Assembly (NCBI GenBank): GCA_044426045.1 | Contig: JAWXUX010000001.1 | Span: 1-64,000 of the forward strand | Length of the DNA: 64,000 nt | Source: JAWXUU01 sp044426045 | GTDB lineage: Bacteria; Bacillota; Clostridia; Christensenellales; CAMQZB01 | Direction: 5' to 3' | In this document: positions 52,618 to 60,864 of the stretch, piece by piece | Numbering within the stretch: the stretch's first letter is position 1 | Layout of the letters: each line of letters opens with the position of its first letter | Made by a program: the position numbers and the translations under genes | Notes under the pieces: model-generated | The model's input: the letters and a program-made list of their open reading frames with translations, nothing else | Told to the model about the DNA's origin: nothing | Databases searched by the model: none

Positions 52618-53319
52618 ATGTTTGATGGATTTTTGAGTTTTTTTAACCAAGTTTTCTTTTTCACTTCCTATGTGAAAGAGCCAAAGGGGTCGTTTCCACA
52701 GCCACTTTCGAAAGAGGAGGAAGCTGAGGCGCTACAAAAAGCGAAAGAGGGTGACAATGAAGCAAAGGAATTGCTTGTTCGCCACAATTTGCGATTGGTT
52801 GCCCACATTGTGAAAAAGTATACCGGTGCGGGGGAGGTTGACGATTTGATTTCCATTGGCACAATCGGGCTTATAAAAGCGATTTCCTCATATCAATATG
52901 GCAAGGGGACGGTGCTTGCGACATATGTGGCGCGGTGCGTGGAAAACGAGATTTTGATGCACCTCAGAAAGTCAAAAAAATATAAAAACGACATCTCGAT
53001 TTTTGAAGGGATTGGCAGGGATAAGGACGGCAACGAGCTCATGCTTGAAAGCGTGCTTTTCACCGCGAGCGACGTTGTTTATAAAGAGGTTATCGAGGAG
53101 ATAAACCGTGAAAAACTGCTTGAAATGTTAAGTCAGCACCTTGACACTAGGGAGTATGAAATAATAATCATGCGGTATGGACTTTTGGGTGGCACGCCGC
53201 TAACTCAACGCGAAGCTTCGCAAAAATTGGGCATTTCGCGAAGCTATATTTCAAGAATAGAAAAAAAAGCGGTCACAAAAATGCGAAAAGTGCTATCTCG
53301 TGACGATTTTGAATTGTAA
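52618..53319 (+). CDS. sigK: pro-sigma-K (mother-cell RNA polymerase sigma factor)
   Basis: A 233-aa sigma-70 family protein matching SigK throughout: pro-sequence residues 1-~20 with hydrophobic FDGFLSFFNQVFFFTSYV, then FPQPLSKEEE, region 2 HNLRLVAHIVKKYTGAGEVDDLISIGTIGLIK (in pieces), and region 4 TQREASQKLGISRSYISRIEKK near 200. It is one uninterrupted frame, without a skin element. SpoIVFB (gene at 4152) is the protease that cuts the pro-sequence. Ribosome site AAGGGAG. No clear promoter of its own; a weak CATATATA box is at 52583-52590. Confidence 0.93.
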   Translation: MFDGFLSFFNQVFFFTSYVKEPKGSFPQPLSKEEEAEALQKAKEGDNEAKELLVRHNLRLVAHIVKKYTGAGEVDDLISIGTIGLIKAISSYQYGKGTVLATYVARCVENEILMHLRKSKKYKNDISIFEGIGRDKDGNELMLESVLFTASDVVYKEVIEEINREKLLEMLSQHLDTREYEIIIMRYGLLGGTPLTQREASQKLGISRSYISRIEKKAVTKMRKVLSRDDFEL

Positions 53320-53324
53320 AACAC

Positions 53325-53352
53325 TTGAAAAGTTGAAAATTTATGGTATAAT
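53325..53352 (+). promoter_or_regulatory. sigma-A-type promoter for the coiled-coil protein
   Basis: TTGAAA (53325-53330), a 16-base spacer and TATAAT (53347-53352), directly after the sigK stop, 72 bases before the next ATG. Confidence 0.65.
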
Positions 53353-53424
53353 AAAAGAAGCGTTATCGCTTGATAATGCATTTATCAAAAAAACTACAAA
53401 TTTTCAATAAAAGAGGAAAGACTT

Positions 53425-54717
53425 ATGACAAGAAAGCCACTAGACCAAAACGAATTTATTTCAGCGTTGGATTTCGTGAAAACCGATATTGATAATCTTC
53501 GTGCATATTTTGAACACGGAGCAATCGACCCAACCCCTGCCGTTATGGAAAGGGCACTCAAATTGCGTGTTTCAATCGAAATGTTCGTGGCACTTTTTTC
53601 TAATGCTCCGCATAGCGATGCAAATTTTTCAACAGCCGCACGCGACCTTATGGTTCAAAGTCAAATTTTGGCGAAACAAAGTGCGGAGGTTTTGCAAGAA
53701 CTGAAAAAAGCGAAAGAGCCAATCCAATCAACAATCTTGAACGAAGTTTTGAACGTGAAAGAAATGCTTATAAAGCAAGGTTTGCAAGGTGGCGCATCTT
53801 TTGGAAACAGCCTCAGCGTGGGAAGCGAAATTGCACAACTGAAAGCAAGTTTGGCTTATTCTATTGCAGAACTTGAACAAAAACTTTCAAATGATCTTGA
53901 AAACCAAAGCAGAGACCGACTCGATGAATACACCGACAAAATGCTAACTGAAATATATCGCATGCAAAAAACGTCAAACCGTGGCGAGTCAAGCGGTGAA
54001 ATTCTTGGCGAGATTGAAAAATTCAAGGAAGAATTCACAAAACAAATCGCGGGCGTGGAAAAAAACATCATTGAAAATCTTGAAACGTCAAAAGATGAAA
54101 TAATCTACTCGCAAAAATCAGATGAAATCTTGAAAGGCGCAAAAGATAACGCGGAAAACATCAGCCAATCAATCGTGCTTGCAAAAACAAGCATGCAAGT
54201 TCTTCGCGGAATATCAAAACAACTTCTTGGGGTTTATGAAGCGCAAAAACGTTCACTTGCCGATATCGAAAAAGCCGTTGCGGGAGTTTCCTATCAAGGG
54301 CGAATTTCAAGCGGTGAAGATATGGAACTTGCCGATGGTTTTGCTCAGCTCAAAGAAGAACTTCAAAGCATTTCTAGCATCATAAATTTTGAGGAAATCG
54401 AGAAAATCAGCGACACAAATCAAGCGATAGAAATCGCCGACAGCATTGCAAACCAAGCGTTTGAACCGGAAGGACTTTTGCAAACTGCAAGAGAGCTTGA
54501 AGCGCTTGCAACCGAGCTTTCAGAACTTGAAAAATCACAAGCGGAAAGGGAAGCTACAATGGCGGAACTCGAGGAAACTGACGACCTTTCAGCACTTGAT
54601 AACTTTGAAGAAGAAACCGACGAACTTGAAAAACTCGACGGAAAAACTGAATCGGAAGATGAATCTGAAACGGAAGATGAAGCCGTAGCGGACAGCGAAG
54701 CTGAAACAGAAGATTAA
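53425..54717 (+). CDS. unknown coiled-coil protein with acidic tail
   Basis: A 430-aa protein with no signal peptide or membrane helix. The first about 90 residues are helical and neutral; residues 95-330 have heptad-like hydrophobic patterns and many Lys/Glu, as in a long coiled coil; residues about 345-430 are very acidic (Glu/Asp-rich, repeats such as ESEDE). It resembles scaffold or filament-like proteins but I recognise no family. It is monocistronic with its own promoter and terminator. Confidence 0.75.
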   Translation: MTRKPLDQNEFISALDFVKTDIDNLRAYFEHGAIDPTPAVMERALKLRVSIEMFVALFSNAPHSDANFSTAARDLMVQSQILAKQSAEVLQELKKAKEPIQSTILNEVLNVKEMLIKQGLQGGASFGNSLSVGSEIAQLKASLAYSIAELEQKLSNDLENQSRDRLDEYTDKMLTEIYRMQKTSNRGESSGEILGEIEKFKEEFTKQIAGVEKNIIENLETSKDEIIYSQKSDEILKGAKDNAENISQSIVLAKTSMQVLRGISKQLLGVYEAQKRSLADIEKAVAGVSYQGRISSGEDMELADGFAQLKEELQSISSIINFEEIEKISDTNQAIEIADSIANQAFEPEGLLQTARELEALATELSELEKSQAEREATMAELEETDDLSALDNFEEETDELEKLDGKTESEDESETEDEAVADSEAETED

Positions 54718-54741
54718 CAGAGAAGAATAAAAGAAACAACA

Positions 54742-54764
54742 AGGCGTGTCAAGCTGGCACGCCT
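54742..54764 (+). terminator. possible terminator after the coiled-coil gene
   Basis: AGGCGTG pairs with CACGCCT around a nine-base loop; the following T tract is weak (AAAATTTT). Confidence 0.5.
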
Positions 54765-54887
54765 AAAATTTTGCACGCGTGCTGAAATCTAAATTCACGC
54801 AAAACTGCACGAAATGCATGCAAACCCGCGAAAAAGCACGCAAAAAAATAGATTACAATGTAAAAACGCCTTAACTTTGGCTATTTC

Positions 54888-54915
54888 TTGACAAAAGTTC
54901 GCACTTTGTTATAAA
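54888..54915 (+). promoter_or_regulatory. sigma-A-type promoter for lysA
   Basis: TTGACA (54888-54893), a 16-base spacer and TATAAA (54910-54915). Transcription should start near 54922, giving an 80-base leader before lysA. Confidence 0.6.
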
Positions 54916-54929
54916 ATCATACTGAAAAA

Positions 54930-54988
54930 AGTATGCCAAAAAGTGCGGATGTCAAATTAATGCTAAGTTTACATCACGGGCATATACT
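54930..54988 (+). promoter_or_regulatory. structured lysA leader
   Basis: AGTATGCC (54930-54937) pairs with GGCATATACT (54979-54988, two-base bulge), and inside it GATGT (54948-54952) pairs with ACATC (54971-54975). The outer stem ends two bases before the AAGGAG ribosome site. It lacks the lysine riboswitch consensus; it may still tune translation. Confidence 0.45.
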
Positions 54989-55002
54989 AAAGGAGAATTA
55001 TT

Positions 55003-56322
55003 ATGAATGAAAGAAAAACATTGAAAGCCGTGGACGGCAGTTTGCAAATCGGCAATTTCAAAGCTAGTGACCTTGCAAAAAAATTCGGAACTCCACTATA
55101 CGTTCTTGATATTGATCATGTTGAAAGCATGATGAAAGCATATAAAAGCACAATCGAAAAAAGCTATGGCGAGGGTGAAGTTTTGTTTGCTTCAAAAGCA
55201 CTTTCTACAAAAGCTATCTATCAAACTGCAAAAAATTGCGGAATTGGTGTGGACGTAGTTTCGGGCGGAGAGCTTGCAACTGCAAAATCTGTTGATTTCC
55301 CAATGGAAAAAGTTTATTTCCACGGCAATAACAAGCTTGACTGCGAGCTTGAAATGGCTGTTTCACTTGGCGTGAAAATGGTTGTTTGCGACTCGTATCA
55401 AGAGCTTGCAAAACTCGACGAAATCGCAAAAAATGCGGGAATCGCTCAAAAGATTGAACTTCGTATCAACCCAGGCGTTGAAGCACACACTCACGAATTC
55501 ATTCAAACTGCAAAAACAGACAGCAAGTTTGGGTTTGGAATTGAAACAGGTGACGCACTTGAAGCGGTGAAAGAGGCTTTGAAATATAAAAATTTGCACC
55601 TTTCTGGTCTTCATTGCCACATCGGTTCACAAATTTTTGATTTCCCTGCATTCCTTCTCGCTGTTGAAAAAATGGTAGCGTTCATGGCACAAGTGAAAGC
55701 CGTTTGCGGTTGGGAACTTGACGAACTTAACCTCGGTGGCGGTATCGGAATTTATTACACAGCTGAAGATAAAGCCTTCAACTTGGAAGCCTATGAAAGT
55801 TTCCTTGCAATGGTGCTTGCAAAAGTTTCAGAAGAAATTTCTGCAAAATCACTCAAAAAGCCATTCGTGACAATTGAACCTGGCAGAAGTATCGTGGGCG
55901 AAGCGGGAATCACGCTTTACACAGCCGGCAACATCAAAGATATCAAAGACATCAGAAAATATATCGCAATCGACGGCGGAATGTTCGATAACCCAAGATA
56001 CGCACTTTATGACGCAAAATATGAAGTGGTGAACTGCGACAAAATGAACAAAACCGACGTTGAAAAAGTCACAATCGCGGGCAAATGTTGCGAAAGTGGC
56101 GACATCATCGCAAAAGACGTTGTCATTCCAAAAGTTGAATCAGGCGACATCCTTGCAGTTCTTTCAACAGGTGCCTATAACTACTCAATGGCATCAAACT
56201 ATAACAGAAACCCAATCCCAGCAATGGTGGGAGTGAAAGGCGACAACGCCGATTTCATAATCAAAAAACAAAGCTATGAAGATCTTATGCGTCTTGATAG
56301 CGTTCCCGAATTTCTTAAATAA
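55003..56322 (+). CDS. lysA: Diaminopimelate decarboxylase
   Basis: A 439-aa PLP enzyme. The PLP lysine is in FASKALSTKAI (near 66), with GIDVVSGGEL as GVDVVSGGE near 83. Substrate and cofactor motifs are HCHIGSQI (near 206), LGGGIGI (near 246) and EPGRSIVGEAG (near 291), then CESGDI near 365. It makes lysine from meso-diaminopimelate. Ribosome site AAAGGAGAATT; structured leader upstream. Length is typical. Confidence 0.96.
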   Translation: MNERKTLKAVDGSLQIGNFKASDLAKKFGTPLYVLDIDHVESMMKAYKSTIEKSYGEGEVLFASKALSTKAIYQTAKNCGIGVDVVSGGELATAKSVDFPMEKVYFHGNNKLDCELEMAVSLGVKMVVCDSYQELAKLDEIAKNAGIAQKIELRINPGVEAHTHEFIQTAKTDSKFGFGIETGDALEAVKEALKYKNLHLSGLHCHIGSQIFDFPAFLLAVEKMVAFMAQVKAVCGWELDELNLGGGIGIYYTAEDKAFNLEAYESFLAMVLAKVSEEISAKSLKKPFVTIEPGRSIVGEAGITLYTAGNIKDIKDIRKYIAIDGGMFDNPRYALYDAKYEVVNCDKMNKTDVEKVTIAGKCCESGDIIAKDVVIPKVESGDILAVLSTGAYNYSMASNYNRNPIPAMVGVKGDNADFIIKKQSYEDLMRLDSVPEFLK

Positions 56323-56369
56323 TTTTGAAATTTTTAAATACTAATAAAAACTAGGAGAAACGAAAATAC

Positions 56370-57032
56370 ATGCTAACTTTGCTAACAACAAGTCCAATAA
56401 TCTTCCTTGGTGCGATACTTGCGTTTATGATGGCGGTTATGGCGCATGAAGTGGCGCACGGCTATGTTGCGCTGAAATGCGGTGACCCAACTGCTAAATA
56501 CATGGGCAGATTGAACTTCAACCCACAAAGTCACTTCGACCTTTTTGGTGCGGTGATGTTTTTGGTGATTGGATTTGGATATGCAAAACCTGTGCCAATC
56601 AACCCAAACAACTTTAAAAACTATAAAAAAGATAGTATCAAAGTCGCTCTTGCGGGCGTTGTGACGAATCTTTTGCTTGCATTTTTGATTTATCCTGTAT
56701 ATGTTCTTGCGGTGCCATATATCGTTCAGCTTTCAGCATACGGCAGTATGGGATATGGATTTGCACAATTTTTCATTGCGTTTTTGCAATATTTCTTGTG
56801 GATAAACTTGGTTCTTATGGTGTTCAATCTCATGCCAATCCCACCGCTTGACGGTTTCAGATTTTTGGAACTTATCTTGCCAGCGGGAAACAAAGTCATG
56901 CAGTTCCTTGCAAAAAACACGCTTCTTATTTTGATAGTGTTCATGCTTGCAAACAGCTATTTGGGAATAATTACAACTGTGGCAAATTTTGTAGAAAGAC
57001 CAATCATATGGTTCTGGGGATTGATTTTATAA
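56370..57032 (+). CDS. M50-family membrane metalloprotease (site-2 protease-like)
   Basis: A 220-aa polytopic protein. The zinc motif HEVAHGY is near residues 26-32 and the second motif PIPPLDGFRF near 156-165. It is of the small YwhC-like type without a PDZ domain, and is distinct from the SpoIVFB protein. The substrate is unknown. It is 15 bases upstream of scpA, a common arrangement in Clostridia. Confidence 0.9.
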   Translation: MLTLLTTSPIIFLGAILAFMMAVMAHEVAHGYVALKCGDPTAKYMGRLNFNPQSHFDLFGAVMFLVIGFGYAKPVPINPNNFKNYKKDSIKVALAGVVTNLLLAFLIYPVYVLAVPYIVQLSAYGSMGYGFAQFFIAFLQYFLWINLVLMVFNLMPIPPLDGFRFLELILPAGNKVMQFLAKNTLLILIVFMLANSYLGIITTVANFVERPIIWFWGLIL

Positions 57033-57047
57033 AGTCAGGGGGAAGTT

Positions 57048-57788
57048 ATGGAAAATGCTGAAAAACAATTAAATATTTCACAAGGCGACAGCATTTTGAA
57101 ACTTCATCTTGAAAATTTTGACGGGCCACTTGACTTACTGCTTCATCTGATAAAAAATGCGAAAATCGATATCAAAGATGTGTTTGTGTCGGACGTTACC
57201 GACCAATTTTTGATGTATATTCAAGAAGCGCAAAAACAAGATATCGAACTTGCAACAGAATATCTCGTTGTTGCCGCGACCATTCTTGAAATCAAATCTC
57301 GCGAACTTCTTCCAAAATATGAAGAGGAAGAGGAAGTGAGCGAAGAAGATAATTTGATACTCCAACTTGAAGAATATAAACTTTTCAAACAGCTTTCGGA
57401 AGTTTTGAAAACTAAGCAAGAAGTGGACGTTTTCTATCGTGAAGAGGAGGAGGAAATCTCGCCAAACTTTGTGTTTGAAGACAGCACCATTGATATTTTA
57501 GTGTCAGCTTTTCAAAAAGTTTTGCAAAATTATCGCGAAGTGACCTTGGGTGAAGGAATCGAGCAGCGCCAGCTTTCAAAAGAAACGCTGACTGTTGCAA
57601 TGATGATTGAAGAAATCGAACTTGAAATTTCCAAAGGTGAACTCAGCTTTTTCTCGCTGTTTTCGGAAAATCCCACGCGCGAAAGGATTGTTGTGACCTT
57701 CATGGCAATACTTGAAATGGCAAAACTTGGCAGAATATTCATTTCGCAAGATAAAAACTTTAAAGATATAATAATAAAGGGGGCGTGA
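57048..57788 (+). CDS. scpA: Segregation and condensation protein A
   Basis: A 246-aa kleisin. The N-terminal helical SMC-binding part LHLENFDGPLDLLLHLIKNAKIDIKDV (in pieces, near 18-44) is highly conserved; the middle is acidic and the C-terminal winged helix is at about 170-246. It bridges Smc heads with ScpB in chromosome condensation. scpB starts one base after its stop. Confidence 0.96.
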   Translation: MENAEKQLNISQGDSILKLHLENFDGPLDLLLHLIKNAKIDIKDVFVSDVTDQFLMYIQEAQKQDIELATEYLVVAATILEIKSRELLPKYEEEEEVSEEDNLILQLEEYKLFKQLSEVLKTKQEVDVFYREEEEEISPNFVFEDSTIDILVSAFQKVLQNYREVTLGEGIEQRQLSKETLTVAMMIEEIELEISKGELSFFSLFSENPTRERIVVTFMAILEMAKLGRIFISQDKNFKDIIIKGA

Positions 57789-57789
57789 A

Positions 57790-58371
57790 ATGCAAGATAA
57801 AATAAAATTGCTTGAAAGTTTGATTTTTCTTTCGGGAGATCAAATCACTAAAGACGAAATCATGCAAGGCATGGAAACAACACCTTTCGAACTTGAAGAA
57901 ATGATTGCAAAATTGAAAGAAAAATATAACGGCGGTGTCATATTGAAAGAGTATGGCGAAATGCTTTCTTTTTCAACTTCAAAAGAAGTCGCTGATGATA
58001 TCGAGCGTATTTTGAACCCAATCAAGCAACGCAAATTTTCCAACTCTATCATGGAAACACTTTCAATCGTAGCCTATAAACAGCCAATAACAAGGCTAGA
58101 AATGGAAAACGTGCGTGGCGTTTCATGTGACTGGGCAATAACTCAGCTTCTCAAAGATGATATCATCAAAATCGTAGGCAGAAAAGATGTTATTGGAAGA
58201 CCTCAACAGTTTGGAACGACTTCTGAATTTTTGAAAAAGTTTGGCTTGAAATCCCTTGCCGAGCTTCCCGATTATAACGCAATCAAAGCGAAAATCGATG
58301 CCGACAAAATGGAAAATACAAACCAAAACACATTCTTTTTGCCAGACGAACAAATAAACAGCGAACAATAA
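57790..58371 (+). CDS. scpB: Segregation and condensation protein B
   Basis: A 193-aa winged-helix protein. LESLIFLSGD opens it, and METLSIVAYKQPITRLEMENVRGV (in pieces, near 80-103) and GRKDVIGRPQQFGTT near 134 are diagnostic. Forms a dimer on ScpA. A hairpin follows the gene. Confidence 0.96.
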   Translation: MQDKIKLLESLIFLSGDQITKDEIMQGMETTPFELEEMIAKLKEKYNGGVILKEYGEMLSFSTSKEVADDIERILNPIKQRKFSNSIMETLSIVAYKQPITRLEMENVRGVSCDWAITQLLKDDIIKIVGRKDVIGRPQQFGTTSEFLKKFGLKSLAELPDYNAIKAKIDADKMENTNQNTFFLPDEQINSEQ

Positions 58372-58391
58372 AAAAATACATAATAAAATCT

Positions 58392-58417
58392 TTAAAAACG
58401 TATTCAAGCGTTTTTAA
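58392..58417. terminator. hairpin after scpB
   Basis: TTAAAAACG (58392-58400) pairs perfectly with CGTTTTTAA (58409-58417) around an 8-base loop. T's are part of the arm, so the terminator strength is uncertain. Confidence 0.45.
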
Positions 58418-58435
58418 GAATATAATAAGGAAACG

Positions 58436-58912
58436 ATGATAAAATTTGAAATAAGAAACGCCGTGAAAGGCGATGAAGAAACAATTCTTAAATTTATAAA
58501 CGAACTTGCAATCTATGAAGATATGGCTGGCGACGTTGTTGCAACGCCACAGTTGCTTTCCGAATGGATTTTTGAAAAAGGCAAAGCGGAAGTTTTGTTC
58601 GCGGTTGAAAATGGTGTGGAAGTTGGTATCGCACTATTTTTCCACAACTTTTCGACATTCCTTGGCAGGGCAGGTATCTATTTGGAAGACTTGTTTGTCT
58701 TGAAAGAACACCGTGGCAAAGGCTATGGCAAGGCGCTTCTCAAACACCTTGCGGGCATAGCCGTTGAAAGGGGCTGTGGAAGGCTTGAATGGTCTTGCCT
58801 TGATTGGAATAAGCCGTCGATTGATTTTTATTTGTCAATCGGTGCAAAAGCAATGGACGAATGGACAATCTATCGCTTGACGGGCGAAACACTCACGGAT
58901 TTTGCGAAATAA
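58436..58912 (+). CDS. GNAT acetyltransferase, diamine-type
   Basis: A 158-aa GNAT protein. The acetyl-CoA motif EHRGKGYGKALLKHLA is near 95-110 and the segment LEWSCLDWNKPSIDFYLSIGA near 120 recalls diamine/spermidine acetyltransferases. Substrate is inferred only from this likeness. It follows scpB by 64 bases. Confidence 0.87.
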   Translation: MIKFEIRNAVKGDEETILKFINELAIYEDMAGDVVATPQLLSEWIFEKGKAEVLFAVENGVEVGIALFFHNFSTFLGRAGIYLEDLFVLKEHRGKGYGKALLKHLAGIAVERGCGRLEWSCLDWNKPSIDFYLSIGAKAMDEWTIYRLTGETLTDFAK

Positions 58913-58958
58913 TACTAAAAACGAAATAATATTAAAAACGAAATAAAAGGGAAAAAAG

Positions 58959-59930
58959 ATGAACAAAAGTACAAACGATGTTGATATCGATAAATTCAAA
59001 GTGGATAAAAAAACACAAATAAAAGTGGTGATTCTTTGCTTAGTCACTGGGGTTGTTTGTGGTCTTATGGCAGTGTGGCTGTTTGGAAACGGTTCAAGCG
59101 CACCAGTTTCTTTTGAATTTGACGAAGAAATAACAAGCATAGTCCTCGTGCAAGACACCGACGGCGTGAACAGTAAAGCAACTCGCTCGGACATCAATTT
59201 TGTGGCAGGCGACAGTTTCAGCGTTTATTCCGACAGCGTGAATGGCAAGGAAGAACTCGCATGTGAAGTTGTGGATGGCGTTTTAACAATCACGCTAGAC
59301 ACGGCAAAAAACATGCTTCCCGACTTTTTCTCAAGCGATAAATCAACAATCACAATCACTGTTCCAGAAAGCGCAGAACTCGACAGCACAATTATCAAAG
59401 CGGATCTTGCGTATATCAATATCGACAGCCTTGACCTTGGCTATTTCGAGCTTGTGGCGGATGAAGTTGTTATGTATGTTTTCGACAGCGACATGGAAGA
59501 AACTAAAATCGTGAACAATATCGGAAATATATATATGTATGATTCAAATCTTGGCACGTTCACTTTCAACGGTGGCACAACAAACCCAGAATTCAAATAT
59601 TGCACATTCGGCACCTTTGATGTTTATATCCAGTTCGGAAATCTCTTTGTGGATGATTCAACGATTGCTGACGTCAACTTGACAGCAGATATGGGCTACG
59701 TGGATATGACAAACATCACCCTTGAAGGGGATTTATATACCTATGCCGACTACGGCGCAGTGGTGCTTTCTCTTGTTGGAAACGCCGAAGATTTCATCCT
59801 CGATGCTTATATCATGGAAAGTGGTAAATACTACCTAGATGAAACCCTAGCAGAAGGAAGCGACAGCACTCTGCAACAACTCACAATAGCAACATATATC
59901 GGTGATATCGATGTGTCGTTTGTGGGGTAA
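58959..59930 (+). CDS. N-terminally anchored DUF4097-like beta-rich protein
   Basis: A 323-aa protein with a membrane anchor at about 22-43 and an extracytoplasmic domain of repeated beta-strands (ladder of DSxLGTFTFNGG-like, FDSD, YIN-like motifs) resembling DUF4097 putative adhesins. The domain is acidic and lacks cysteines. Role at the surface is inferred. Its stop lies 61 bases before repeat copy 6. Confidence 0.75.
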   Translation: MNKSTNDVDIDKFKVDKKTQIKVVILCLVTGVVCGLMAVWLFGNGSSAPVSFEFDEEITSIVLVQDTDGVNSKATRSDINFVAGDSFSVYSDSVNGKEELACEVVDGVLTITLDTAKNMLPDFFSSDKSTITITVPESAELDSTIIKADLAYINIDSLDLGYFELVADEVVMYVFDSDMEETKIVNNIGNIYMYDSNLGTFTFNGGTTNPEFKYCTFGTFDVYIQFGNLFVDDSTIADVNLTADMGYVDMTNITLEGDLYTYADYGAVVLSLVGNAEDFILDAYIMESGKYYLDETLAEGSDSTLQQLTIATYIGDIDVSFVG

Positions 59931-59991
59931 AAAGGGAGAGTGCACGCTGTTTGGTCTTGTGGAAGCAAGGATTGAGGAACGCTTTTTTTTG

Positions 59992-60210
59992 AGGTAATAG
60001 GTAATAGGTAATAGGTAATAGGTGAGGTGGGCACTCGCGTACCGCTCGTGCACACATTATTTTAATAGGAAACTAAAAATAGCTACAAACATTTTAAACA
60101 TGTTTGTAGCTATCTTAATTTTAAAATATAGAAAGCACGAGGCGAAGCCGAGTGCATTACCACACCTATTACCTATTACCTATTACCTATTACCTATTAC
60201 CTATTACCTT
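59992..60210. repeat. Heptad-armed REPIN-like element, copy 6 (GGTAATA type)
   Basis: The left arm (59992-60023) is GGTAATA repeats; the right arm (60163-60209) is its reverse complement in over six units. Terminal hairpins are 60031-60051 and 60135-60155 (GCAC-GA-GGC, loop GAA, GCC-GA-GTGC). The central hairpin is a perfect 14-bp stem (60079-60092 with 60100-60113). It lies between convergent genes, with a heptad unlike all other copies. Confidence 0.86.
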
Positions 60211-60276
60211 AAAAAACTTAAACCAATAAAATCAACTCAAATTCAGCAAAAATAGAAAGCCATTCCAGCCTTTCTC

Positions 60277-60585
60277 CTACTTAAGCATCTCCAAAATTCC
60301 TGCTTTATTTTTTGCACCGACTGATTGAGTGTATTTGCCGTCTTTATAGACAACTAGAGTTGGAATACTCATAACGCCGAATTTTTGTGCAAGTTCGGGC
60401 TGGTTATCAACGTTCACTTTGCAAATAACAGCTTTGCCGTCAAGCTCGCGAGAAACGTCTTCAAGTATTGGCGCAATCATCTTGCAAGGTCCACACCAAT
60501 CGGCGTAAAAGTCCACCAAAACAGGAACCCCCGCACCTTCCACGATTTCCACAAAATTATCTATTGTTGGATGTTTAATAGCCAT
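60277..60585 (-). CDS. trxA: Thioredoxin
   Basis: A 102-aa thioredoxin: active site WCGPCK is near residues 29-34, cis-proline in SIPTLVVYKDG near 75. It reduces disulfides in the cytoplasm. The start has a very strong site AAGGAGGT at 60593-60600 and a clear promoter upstream on the same strand. Convergent with the surface protein gene at 58959. Confidence 0.97.
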   Translation of the reverse strand: MAIKHPTIDNFVEIVEGAGVPVLVDFYADWCGPCKMIAPILEDVSRELDGKAVICKVNVDNQPELAQKFGVMSIPTLVVYKDGKYTQSVGAKNKAGILEMLK

Positions 60586-60616
60586 AAAACATACCTCCTT
60601 TTATTCCTTTTTTACT

Positions 60617-60645
60617 ATTATACCACAAATGAGAATAACTATCAA
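60617..60645 (-). promoter_or_regulatory. sigma-A-type promoter for trxA
   Basis: On the minus strand: TTGATA (60645-60640), a 17-base spacer and TATAAT (60622-60617). Confidence 0.75.
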
Positions 60646-60754
60646 TAAGTTTGGTCAAAAAATTGAAAATTTTTTACTTTTTCAATACATGTAGTATACG
60701 ATGTCAATTTTGCAAAAAAATCAAATGTAAAATCAATATAATTCTATATAGGAC

Positions 60755-60786
60755 TTGACAAAAGGCGGGGGGGGGGGTGGTATACT
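60755..60786 (+). promoter_or_regulatory. promoter with an 11-G spacer tract, candidate phase-variable switch
   Basis: TTGACA (60755-60760) and TATACT (60781-60786, with TGG before it) are separated by 20 bases, of which 11 are an unbroken G run (60767-60777). Loss of three G's would give the ideal 17-base spacer. Two inverted repeats follow in the leader (60797-60825 and 60811-60833). Confidence 0.6.
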
Positions 60787-60864
60787 TAGCGTAACTACTG
60801 TACATTTTTTTATCTACTATACAGTTGTAGATAGGATAGATTATTATGAAAGGAGATGTGTATT

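Noticed and set aside
52618..53319. Skin-type intervening element in sigK
   Set aside because: The frame is continuous from the pro-sequence to the C-terminal helix-turn-helix.
54773..54782. Perfect 10-bp palindrome GCACGCGTGC as an operator
   Set aside because: It is in the terminator area after the coiled-coil gene, far from the lysA promoter, and could occur by chance.
54916..55002. Lysine riboswitch before lysA
   Set aside because: The leader is only about 80 bases; none of the conserved lysine riboswitch segments was found.
59992..60210. CRISPR array
   Set aside because: Repeat units are only 7 bp and contiguous, with no spacers, and the arms are inverted.
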